Source: Clostridiales bacterium
Lineage (GTDB): Bacteria > Bacillota > Clostridia > Christensenellales > Borkfalkiaceae
NCBI GenBank assembly: GCA_015055615.1
Contig: SVHT01000010.1
Coordinates: forward strand, 1 to 53,784
DNA length: 53,784 nt
Direction: 5' to 3'
The notes under the pieces: generated by a model
The model's database searches: none
What the model was told of the DNA's origin: nothing
Seen by the model: only the letters and a program-made list of their open reading frames with translations
Shown: positions 7,739 to 15,413 of the stretch, one piece after another
How the letters are laid out: the number at the start of each line of letters is the position of its first letter
Numbering within the stretch: the stretch's first letter is position 1
Made by a program: the position numbers and the translations under genes

Positions 7739-9154
7739 ATGGACAACTTATTGGCATTATCTATTGCATTGATTGCAGGCTTGCTGTTATCCCGCTTGGC
7801 AAAAGTTTTGAAATTGCCTGCCGTTACGGCATATCTCGTAGCGGGTATTCTCGTCGGGCCTTTCGTCTTGGGCAAGCTCGGTACGTTCATCGCCGAAAAA
7901 ACAATGGGATGGCAAACCCCTATCGTCGGCGTTGGCTTTATCAACGACAAATTTATTGAAAAATTCTCGATTTTAAGCGAAGTCGCGCTCGGGTTTATCG
8001 CCTTTTCCATCGGCAATGAATTCCGTTTGTCGCAACTGAAAAAAATCGGCAAGCAAGCGACCATCGTCGGTATTTTGCAGGCGGTCGTTACCACTTTGGT
8101 AGTAGACGCCGTACTCGTTATTCTGTATTTTGTTTTGCCCGACGGCATTTTGTCCTTGGAGGCGGCAATCGTTTTGGGCGCAATCGCGTCGGCAACCGCT
8201 CCCGCGGCAACGCTTATGGTTGTAAAACAGTACAAGGCAAAAGGCCCTTTGACGGACATTTTGTTGCCCGTTGTTGCCTTGGACGATGCCGTAGGCTTGA
8301 TTCTCTTCGCCATTTCTTTCGGCGTAGCAGGCGCCCTGAAAGCTGGCTCCCCCGATATAATAGGCATCGTGGTAGAACCCTTGCTCGAAATCGTTTGCTC
8401 GCTCGGCTTGGGCGCGCTGATGGGGTATTTGTTCAGCCTTTGCGAACGGTTCTTCCACTCCCGCTCTAAACGTCTTGCCATGTCCGTAGCGTTCGTTCTT
8501 TTGACGATCGCTTTGGCAATGATTGATTTCAAAATCGGCAAAGTACATATCGGGTTCTCCAACCTCCTCGTCTGCATGATGCTCGGTACGATTTTCTGCA
8601 ACGTATGCGATTTTTCCGAAGAGCTTATGGACAGAGTTGACCGTTGGACGGCTCCGCTGTTTATCATTTTCTTCGTTATCAGCGGCGCGGAATTGGATTT
8701 GACGGTATTCAAGAGCGGTTGGATTATCGTCATTGGGCTGGTATATATCCTCAGCCGTTCGGCGGGGAAATACAGTGGCGCGTTTGCGAGCGCAAAGCTT
8801 TCCAAATGCGATGACAACATCGTGAAATATCTCGGCGTTACCTTATTACCTCAGGCTGGCGTAGCCCTTGGTATGGCGCGTATGGCATCCAGTGATTTCG
8901 GCGCAGACGGCGCATTGATTTTGCAAATCACACTTTTCGCCGTTTTGGTATACGAGCTTATCGGTCCTATGCTGACCAAGATTGCCCTTACGAAAGCGGG
9001 CGACATCAACCCCGAAGGCAAAACGACCGCAAGAAACGAACACGCTAAAAACAAACACCGCCTCGGTTTCTTCCACCGCCACGGCAACGACCACGCCGTT
9101 GATACGGTGGTGCCCGTACAAACAAGCCCTACCGAACCGAACGATAAACAATAA
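7739..9154 (+). CDS. Cation:proton antiporter, CPA2 (KefB/NapA-like) family
   Basis: 471 residues with about 12-13 hydrophobic segments over the first 400 positions, typical of the CPA2 Na+/H+ or K+/H+ exchanger domain (PF00999). The N-terminus (LALSIALIAGLLLSRLAKVL ... AYLVAGILVGP) is the characteristic family opening. A charged central segment contains an ALDDAVGL motif in the position where these antiporters carry their ion-binding acidic pair. The C-terminal 60 residues are hydrophilic and lack a recognisable TrkA-N domain. A TTAGGAGC ribosome site precedes the ATG. It is monocistronic and shares a bidirectional terminator with the convergent lipoprotein gene. The ion exchanged cannot be read from the sequence. 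Confidence 0.88.
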   Translation: MDNLLALSIALIAGLLLSRLAKVLKLPAVTAYLVAGILVGPFVLGKLGTFIAEKTMGWQTPIVGVGFINDKFIEKFSILSEVALGFIAFSIGNEFRLSQLKKIGKQATIVGILQAVVTTLVVDAVLVILYFVLPDGILSLEAAIVLGAIASATAPAATLMVVKQYKAKGPLTDILLPVVALDDAVGLILFAISFGVAGALKAGSPDIIGIVVEPLLEIVCSLGLGALMGYLFSLCERFFHSRSKRLAMSVAFVLLTIALAMIDFKIGKVHIGFSNLLVCMMLGTIFCNVCDFSEELMDRVDRWTAPLFIIFFVISGAELDLTVFKSGWIIVIGLVYILSRSAGKYSGAFASAKLSKCDDNIVKYLGVTLLPQAGVALGMARMASSDFGADGALILQITLFAVLVYELIGPMLTKIALTKAGDINPEGKTTARNEHAKNKHRLGFFHRHGNDHAVDTVVPVQTSPTEPNDKQ

Positions 9155-9171
9155 CCCAAATAAAACGCAAG

Positions 9172-9205
9172 AAAGGCGAGCTTTTACAGCTCGCCTTTTC
9201 TTTAT
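9172..9205. terminator. Bidirectional terminator
   Basis: The stem AAAGGCGAGC / GCTCGCCTTT (9172-9181 with 9189-9198) has T-rich tails usable by the antiporter gene (plus) and the sialyltransferase-like gene (minus). Confidence 0.85.
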
Positions 9206-9226
9206 CCCGTTTTTTTGTCAAACCTC

Positions 9227-11131
9227 TTAAAGGTCCCACTCAGGCTTTGCAGGTCCACCCACTTCGCTGGGCTTTTCAAAGCCTTGCTCGTCAATATCCA
9301 ACCCCTCGGGGTATACTCTCTTCAACCATGCGCTGAACATCTTGCTATATTTAAGTTCGTTCGCATCGTCATCTAAACTCCGATAAATCTTTACAAGCGC
9401 TTTGCAAAGGTTCCCCGTATTGAAAAATACCGTTGTCTGCTCCTTCCCGTCTTTATCCGTATAACGAAGATTGCCCGCCTCGTAACGCTCGCTCACCTGC
9501 GAAACCGGCGTCTTTTCGGTGTCTACGCGATTGGTCCCTGCAATATCCTCGTCCGTTTCCGTCATAATGAACAGCACGTCAACGTCCGTATCATAGCCGT
9601 TGTAGGTGGAGGACGGCAAACCGCAGATTGCGATATCCGCGCCAAGGTATGCAAGGTTTTCCGCCGCCGTACCATACGGCACCATACCGATATATTTCCC
9701 TACGCTGTCTTTCGCATGGAAATTCAACAGCGCCGTATCCATCAGCTGATCGTATACGTAGGTCTGCTCTTCGCCGTAGCTTACCTTATAGCGGTTGCCC
9801 CATTCTTCCCAAGCGCCGATAACTTCGCGAGGGTGTCCTTTCATAATCAAATCGTAATCCGCGCCGTATTGCATATAGGTAAATTTCAGCGTATAGATAT
9901 AATCGAGATACACGTTAAAGCAAGCGATTTGCGCCTTTGCTTTTGCCTCCTCGTCCACGTCCTCAGCGTAATTGTCCGCGTTGTTTAACACTTCCAAGAA
10001 AGAGGTATAATCCTCTTCCGCGCCAAACAGCAAAGGCGTTTTGTACTTCTCGTCAAGCTCCGCATACGTCGCGGGAAGCGTTTCGCCCGTGAACGCGCCG
10101 ATACCGTACTCCTCTTTCGTTGCAAACTTCGGATAACCGTTGTGGCGCGCGCCGATAAACACGAGTTTCTTCGACGGAGCCTCTTCATCCGCGCGTTGCG
10201 TTCTCGTCAACGCTTCGTAGGTGTCTTGATAATACTGTCCGTACATCAACGTGAGGTAATCCGTTCTCTCCTCTTCCGACAACTTCGCAACGCCCTCGGA
10301 TATCTTTTGATATTTGAGATTCAAGGTCAAATCGACCGCTTGCTCATACCCGTCCACGCCAAAGCTAGAAAGCAATTTCGTCTTTACTGCGCCCGTGTTT
10401 TCCAAAATCCCGACAACGGTTGCTTCGTCCTGCAAATAATAGGTAAAGTTATCCAGCGCCGCCAAAGCAAACGCCTTGCCGATATTGTATTTGAACACGG
10501 CGTCGCCGTTGGCGTTGTCCGTCTTTTCCATAACCGTTTCAAATTCCGCCTTAGCAGAGGCAACCGCCGCCGCATAGCCGTCGTAAACTTCGTCTTTTTC
10601 CGCTGTCACCGCTTTGCCTTTTACGTAGACGTTATTCAACGCCGTGTACGCGCCCGTACCGTCTTCGCACATCCATATATGGAATTGATCCTCCGTCAAG
10701 CCTGCGTTTGCCGCAATCGCCGCGCCCTTGAGCGCCGTACCGTCTTGCACGTAGAAATTGAAATAAGCGTCCCCTTCCTCGTCGTTGAGCTCCTTGACCT
10801 TTTCAACCATTGCGTTAAACTCGGCGTTGGTAAAACCGTTGCTGAGGTTGTTCGCAGGATCAAAGCCCACGTTGTGGAAGTTTTCGATACTGTCGATACC
10901 GCTGTACGTCTTTCCGCGTTCAATAATGGCGTACGTTTCGTAACCGCTGTCGATACAGTCCATCGCCGCGAGCACGGGCGGAATCGTTGCCAACGCAAAA
11001 ATTACGTTGTAATTGGTCTTTTCCGTTTCAGGCGGATAGTAAACGCCTTTATTTTTATTGCAAGCCGTAAAAGCCGTTGTTCCCAACAGTAGCGACATAA
11101 CCAACACGAGCGCTCTTTTGATTTTTTTCAT
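9227..11131 (-). CDS. Lipoprotein resembling GT80 (PM0188-type) sialyltransferases
   Basis: 634 residues with a lipoprotein signal (TTAFTAC, C24). The mature part keeps the landmarks of GT80 alpha-sialyltransferases in order. An N-terminal strand NVIFALATIPPVLAAMD resembles the opening of Pasteurella PmST1. EDGTGAY (E156-D157-G158) stands where PmST1 has YDDGS with its catalytic Asp. LSEEERTDYLTLM (about 284-296) matches the LTPEQQAFYLTL region. KLVFIGARHNGYP follows. KGHPR (431-435) is the CMP-binding HP motif and GLPSST (504-509) the Ser-Ser motif. It should transfer sialic acid from CMP-sialate, yet it is anchored outside the membrane where no donor is expected. No sialic acid genes lie nearby. 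It is monocistronic. The comparison is from memory of the family, so activity is inferred. Confidence 0.7.
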   Translation of the reverse strand: MKKIKRALVLVMSLLLGTTAFTACNKNKGVYYPPETEKTNYNVIFALATIPPVLAAMDCIDSGYETYAIIERGKTYSGIDSIENFHNVGFDPANNLSNGFTNAEFNAMVEKVKELNDEEGDAYFNFYVQDGTALKGAAIAANAGLTEDQFHIWMCEDGTGAYTALNNVYVKGKAVTAEKDEVYDGYAAAVASAKAEFETVMEKTDNANGDAVFKYNIGKAFALAALDNFTYYLQDEATVVGILENTGAVKTKLLSSFGVDGYEQAVDLTLNLKYQKISEGVAKLSEEERTDYLTLMYGQYYQDTYEALTRTQRADEEAPSKKLVFIGARHNGYPKFATKEEYGIGAFTGETLPATYAELDEKYKTPLLFGAEEDYTSFLEVLNNADNYAEDVDEEAKAKAQIACFNVYLDYIYTLKFTYMQYGADYDLIMKGHPREVIGAWEEWGNRYKVSYGEEQTYVYDQLMDTALLNFHAKDSVGKYIGMVPYGTAAENLAYLGADIAICGLPSSTYNGYDTDVDVLFIMTETDEDIAGTNRVDTEKTPVSQVSERYEAGNLRYTDKDGKEQTTVFFNTGNLCKALVKIYRSLDDDANELKYSKMFSAWLKRVYPEGLDIDEQGFEKPSEVGGPAKPEWDL

Positions 11132-11180
11132 ATCTTACCCCTTTCTTTCGTTTTGTCACCTTGATAAAGTGCTCCCTTTC

Positions 11181-11209
11181 ATCATACCACGTTTTCTTTC
11201 ACCCGTCAA
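11181..11209 (-). promoter_or_regulatory. Promoter of the GT80-like lipoprotein gene
   Basis: -35 TTGACG (11204-11209), a 17-bp spacer and -10 TATGAT (11181-11186). A GGGGTAAG ribosome site precedes the ATG. Confidence 0.75.
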
Positions 11210-11226
11210 GACCTATCAAAAATTTT

Positions 11227-12435
11227 TTATATTTTTTTCTCCAACGCCAAAATCGCCAAGGCTGTCAACAGTCCCGCGCCAATCGGTAAAGCCCCCTCGT
11301 CAAACCGAGCCTTGGGATGATGCAACGGATAGGCGTACCCCTTATCCCGCTCCCCCGCGCAAAGCCCAATCATGACGGACGGAATTTCGTGGCTGATATA
11401 GGCGAAATCTTCCGAGCCTCCGCTCGACCTTTTTATCCCACCGTTAAGCTCTGCCGACGTAAACGCTCTGTCTTCGCCAAGCAACGCCTTTGCCGTTTTA
11501 TAGGCGAACTCGGAAACCTTTTTATCGTTGACGAGCGTGGGACAACCGCCCAAAAATTCTGTTTTCGCTTTTGCGCGGAAGGCTTTTGCTTGCGCGGTCG
11601 CCACCTGTTTGATACGCATTTTGATTTCCGCGCGCGTTTCTTCGTCAAAGGAACGCAACGTTCCCGCCAAAACCGCCGTATCCGCAATTACGTTCCCCGC
11701 CTTGCCCGCCGTTAAACTCCCCACCGTCAGCACCGTCCCTGCGCCATTTGGTATTTCACGCGCGGAAAGGGTTTGCAATCCCCACAGAATATGCGCCCCG
11801 ACGCTCAGCGCGTCCACCCCCTTCCACGGCGTTGAACCGTGACAGCCCTTGCCCTGCACGCTAATACGGAAAAAATCGGCGGCAGGCGCGCTTACCCCCG
11901 CCGAAGATATCACCGCCGTACCCGTTGGCATTGGCAAATCTGTCAATACGTGTAGCATTACGGCAAGGTCGGGTTTTAAAGGCTCTAAAACGCCGTTTTT
12001 TAAGCAATTTTCCGCTCCCTCGAGTGTTTCCTCGGCAGGCTGAAAAAGAAGTTTTATACACCCCTTTAAGCGCTTTTCGCGTCTTTTGAGCAGTTCCGAC
12101 GCCCCGAGCAACATCGCCGTATGCAAATCGTGTCCGCACGCGTGCATATTTCCCGTTTTGCAAGCGAACGGCTCGCCCGATTTTTCCCGCAAGGGCAGAC
12201 CGTCCATATCCGCGCGGAGCAATACGATAGGCTGTTGCTTTACATCGCCCACGGTGGCAATCAAGCCCCCTTTTCCACATTTTTCCGTCTTGCAACCAAG
12301 CTCTTGCAACGTCTTTTCCACGTAGGCGTAGGTCTTGGGCAAATCAAAACCGATTTCGGCGTTTTGATGCAAATACCGCCGATGCGTTACGAGTCTTTCC
12401 TTTAAGGCGTTTGCCTCTTTTAAAATCGTTTTCAT
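11227..12435 (-). CDS. M20-family amidohydrolase (hippurate/IAA-amino-acid hydrolase type)
   Basis: 402 residues, cytoplasmic. The family uses one or two metal ions to hydrolyse N-acyl amino acids or N-acetylated diaminopimelate. Metal-site landmarks are present: ADMDGLPL, HACGHDLH, FQPAEE with the catalytic glutamate, and a late HHPKARFDEG histidine. The dimerisation insert begins near SVQGKGCHGSTPW. I start at the ATG at 12435 rather than nine codons upstream. It has no Shine-Dalgarno and sits 6 nt after a TATACT -10 box, which suggests a leaderless message. Substrate is not determined; an N-acyl amino acid is the safest reading. Confidence 0.85.
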   Translation of the reverse strand: MKTILKEANALKERLVTHRRYLHQNAEIGFDLPKTYAYVEKTLQELGCKTEKCGKGGLIATVGDVKQQPIVLLRADMDGLPLREKSGEPFACKTGNMHACGHDLHTAMLLGASELLKRREKRLKGCIKLLFQPAEETLEGAENCLKNGVLEPLKPDLAVMLHVLTDLPMPTGTAVISSAGVSAPAADFFRISVQGKGCHGSTPWKGVDALSVGAHILWGLQTLSAREIPNGAGTVLTVGSLTAGKAGNVIADTAVLAGTLRSFDEETRAEIKMRIKQVATAQAKAFRAKAKTEFLGGCPTLVNDKKVSEFAYKTAKALLGEDRAFTSAELNGGIKRSSGGSEDFAYISHEIPSVMIGLCAGERDKGYAYPLHHPKARFDEGALPIGAGLLTALAILALEKKI

Positions 12436-12441
12436 ACCGAC

Positions 12442-12447
12442 AGTATA
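12442..12447 (-). promoter_or_regulatory. -10 box of the M20 gene, predicted leaderless
   Basis: TATACT lies exactly 6 nt upstream of the ATG. The -35 region overlaps the preceding terminator T-run and is weak. Confidence 0.5.
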
Positions 12448-12460
12448 CCCTTTACCACGC

Positions 12461-12490
12461 AAAAAAACGCCCCGAAAAGGCGTTTTTTTT
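12461..12490 (-). terminator. Terminator of the beta-mannosidase operon
   Basis: The inverted repeat AAAAACGCC / GGCGTTTTT around CCGAAAA has a long T-run on the minus strand, about 75 nt after the stop at 12567. The 12491-12566 gap is otherwise featureless. Confidence 0.8.
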
Positions 12491-12566
12491 ATTTTTTATT
12501 TCCGTTTTTCACAGTTTTCCCTTTGGAGGATATTTTTTTGGTACAGTTGTTCTCAATACCCCAACT

Positions 12567-14492
12567 TTATTTCACGATTCCAAGTTTTTTGTAGTAGTAG
12601 ATGGGAATTGCCGACCAGCCGTGGCAAAGACTGCCCGCATAATCGAACGCCGCCGCGCCTTCTATCGTTTCCCACGCCGCCGAATAACCGCTGTCTACCA
12701 TTAATTGGTAATCCTTGCGGATTTCCGCAAGCACCGTATCGCGGTATTTTTCTTCGTTCACTTTCAAAAGCGCGTCAAACTTAAAGCATTTCATACTCAA
12801 AGAGCAGGGCAAAAGTTCGCCGTTTGCAATCTTTTCGCAAATCATTTCCGCTCTTTCGCCCGAAACGATGCCGAACGCCACCGCCAACGCGTTGACGAGT
12901 TCTACGTATTCGTCTCCGCCGACCGACACCGTAAAGGCTTGCTTTTCTTCGTTGTAGAACGCCTTTACAATATTTTCGGCAAGCTCGTTATCCGCGTTGC
13001 CGTAGGGGTATTCCACGTTGCCGAGTTCGCAAATGCGCTTTAAGCAACGGAGCGCCATTACGCACAAAATATTGAGTTGCGCGTCGGCAATCACGGTATC
13101 CGCGCTACGAAGTGTGCCCTCGGAATATTCCGACCAATCGTAGAAATTCCAATTTTTCGCGCTCTCGAAACGATACAGCAAACCGTCCTTACGCCGTGCG
13201 AGCATTGCGTCCATAAACTGCAAAATGCGGGGATAAACTTCCTTTACAATCGTCGTATCGCCCGTGTGTTCGATATATTCCTTGACGGAGAGCGCGTAAT
13301 AGAGCGAGAAAGACGGAATACAAAATTCCAAACCGCAAGGGTAACAAATGGACATCAAGCCGTCTACGCCCTTATCTTTGCTCATGAGGAGCAAATTGGC
13401 GCGGGCGTACTCAAAATTGCCACCCTCGAAAGCGTAATATCCACACAAAATTTGGTTGCGGGAATCGAACGCATACAAGCATTGTTCGCGCCAAGGACAA
13501 TCGACGTAGTGCTCCATCATGCAAAGGCGCAAGCTGTTCAAGCACAGCTCGTATATCTTTTTGTCCTGTTCCGTCTTTGCCGTATACGGCTTGTACGTCG
13601 TCGGATATACCTGCGGAATCACGCTTGCAAAGCGGAGTTCAATCGGGCTTTCGCTCTCGATTTCCAAATATCTGCAACCCAAGCGGAGCATGTAGTTGGT
13701 ATATTCGTTTTCGCCTTTCTTCGCCACGTATTCCACGCTGAAATCGCGGTCGTGGATAAATCGGCTAACTCTGCCGTTTTTAATCAAATGTTCCCCGAAA
13801 GATATCGTGATTTTTTGTTGCGTTACGGAGTCAATCGCAAAGGACAGCAAGCCCACGACCTCTTCGCCCAGGTCGATTTGATAGAAAGTTTTGTCCTTTT
13901 GCTGAATAACCTTGCCTTGCACGGGCGTGCGCAATTCCCCCTTTTTAACGGGGCGGGGCACGAGATTGCAATTTTTATCCGCAATCACGGACGGCGTAAA
14001 GCCGTTAAGCTCGCCGTTTACCCAATCATCTTCCTTGGTTGCGTCGTACAAATAGCTGTATCCAAGCTGAGAGGTAACGTTTTTCTTTAAGCCGTTTTTA
14101 TAGGCTTTGCTATACCTTGAAAGGGTGTCTTTTCCGCTTTCAACGCGCACCGTCCCCCCCTCTTCAATCTCGTAGAGCAAGCCTGCGGGGGCTTTATAAT
14201 AGCGTTGCGTACTCGTCCCAAAATACCAAACCAAAATCGCAATCGAGTTCTTCCCCTTCTGCAAATACTTGGTGATATCCAAGCTGTCGTAGGACTTGTA
14301 CCACGCAAAGTCGCCGTATTGATTGCTGGCGACGTATTTACCGTTGATAAACAAAGTATAATCGCTGTCCGCCGAAATACGACAAACCGCCTTTTCGCCT
14401 TGCCAATCGAACTCGTTATAAAATTCGCCGTAGGTATCGGGCGCGTTTTCGCCGTCTACCCAAATCCATTTCGCCTTTTCAAAAACGTTCAT
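12567..14492 (-). CDS. Alpha-L-rhamnosidase-like protein (GH78-related)
   Basis: 641 residues with an (alpha/alpha)6-barrel hydrolase layout: an N-terminal beta-sandwich lectin-like domain (about 1-150), a second beta domain, then the helical barrel from about 290. The barrel contains DCPWREQCLYAFDSRNQ, the counterpart of the GH78 motif with its Asp/Glu pair, and ends with WETIEG ... HGWSAIP. The motif follows the DCPYYEQ-type subgroup rather than the classical DCPQRDER form, so rhamnose specificity is uncertain. There is no signal peptide, which points to intracellular action on imported oligosaccharides. I start at the ATG at 14492; the frame extends nine codons to a TTG. It is third in the operon after the beta-mannosidase and HAD genes. 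Confidence 0.78.
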   Translation of the reverse strand: MNVFEKAKWIWVDGENAPDTYGEFYNEFDWQGEKAVCRISADSDYTLFINGKYVASNQYGDFAWYKSYDSLDITKYLQKGKNSIAILVWYFGTSTQRYYKAPAGLLYEIEEGGTVRVESGKDTLSRYSKAYKNGLKKNVTSQLGYSYLYDATKEDDWVNGELNGFTPSVIADKNCNLVPRPVKKGELRTPVQGKVIQQKDKTFYQIDLGEEVVGLLSFAIDSVTQQKITISFGEHLIKNGRVSRFIHDRDFSVEYVAKKGENEYTNYMLRLGCRYLEIESESPIELRFASVIPQVYPTTYKPYTAKTEQDKKIYELCLNSLRLCMMEHYVDCPWREQCLYAFDSRNQILCGYYAFEGGNFEYARANLLLMSKDKGVDGLMSICYPCGLEFCIPSFSLYYALSVKEYIEHTGDTTIVKEVYPRILQFMDAMLARRKDGLLYRFESAKNWNFYDWSEYSEGTLRSADTVIADAQLNILCVMALRCLKRICELGNVEYPYGNADNELAENIVKAFYNEEKQAFTVSVGGDEYVELVNALAVAFGIVSGERAEMICEKIANGELLPCSLSMKCFKFDALLKVNEEKYRDTVLAEIRKDYQLMVDSGYSAAWETIEGAAAFDYAGSLCHGWSAIPIYYYKKLGIVK

Positions 14493-14543
14493 ACTTTTAC
14501 CTATTGTAACTTTTTTCAACCGAAAACGCCGTCTTGGTTACGC

Positions 14544-15413
14544 TTATTCGATTTCGTCCAAAATCTGTTGCAAGGTATCTACCTTTTTATAGCAAAGACA
14601 ATCCAAACCACTCTGCGTGATATTGCCTGCGTTAAGCCCAAACACGGGGAAACCTGCAAAACGGAGCGCCATAACGCCCGCCGCCGAATCCTCGATACCA
14701 ATCACGTTGTCGGGGTTTTTAATCTTCAAGCCCATATACGCCACTTCGGTATATACCCAAGGGTGGGGCTTTGCAGCGATTTCGCCGAGCGAACCGTATT
14801 CGTGCGTGTCCTTTCTGTGACCGCCCGTGATGATTGCGTCGTAGAATTTCAACGGGTCGCCCATGCCAAGCGTGCGGAATACCGCCACGATTTCGGGAAT
14901 TGCCTTATAATCAAGTCCGCTCGTGACCAAACCGATTTTGATACCGCGGCGTTTGAGTTCGTACAAGAAATCTTTCAAACCGTCCGTGGGCTTGAACGCC
15001 TCGACCTTGCCGCGCCCTTCCAAAATCTCGTCCAATTCCGCCTTGGCAACTTTGTGGTAAATCTCAATCGCCTTACCAAGGTCTTGGTCGGGATAGTATT
15101 TGTTGATACAGTATTGCAAATGGTCGGCGGTTGTAAAGCCCGACACAAAGGGCACGTCCGCCTCTTCCAATTTGAAATTTTTATCGCAAACGAGCTCTTG
15201 CATCGTGCGTTCGATTATGTAAATCCAAAACTCCTCACTCGTTACCGTCGTGCCGTCCAAATCCATCAAAACCGCCTCAACGGGTTTATGCAAAGTAACG
15301 GGTTTGACTTCGTACTCCATGGAAACGCTGCTGTTTTGCAGCTTACCGTACGTCTTTCCGTCCCGCTCGATAAACTCAACGTTGTTCAGTTTTTTGCCGA
15401 TTAACTCACGCAT
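14544..15413 (-). CDS. HAD-superfamily hydrolase, beta-phosphoglucomutase-like
   Basis: 289 residues. HAD motifs are visible: DLDGTT (D51, D53) as the nucleophile loop, VTSG as motif II, a lysine near AAKPHPW and GIEDSAAGV as motif IV, so it is a sugar-phosphate phosphatase or mutase. It differs from ordinary family members by about 45 extra residues before the first aspartate. The ATG at 15413 has AAGGAG seven bases upstream and overlaps the last codons of the beta-mannosidase gene by eight bases, so translation is coupled. The operon context suggests action on a phosphorylated mannose-derived sugar, but the substrate is not determined. Confidence 0.82.
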   Translation of the reverse strand: MRELIGKKLNNVEFIERDGKTYGKLQNSSVSMEYEVKPVTLHKPVEAVLMDLDGTTVTSEEFWIYIIERTMQELVCDKNFKLEEADVPFVSGFTTADHLQYCINKYYPDQDLGKAIEIYHKVAKAELDEILEGRGKVEAFKPTDGLKDFLYELKRRGIKIGLVTSGLDYKAIPEIVAVFRTLGMGDPLKFYDAIITGGHRKDTHEYGSLGEIAAKPHPWVYTEVAYMGLKIKNPDNVIGIEDSAAGVMALRFAGFPVFGLNAGNITQSGLDCLCYKKVDTLQQILDEIE

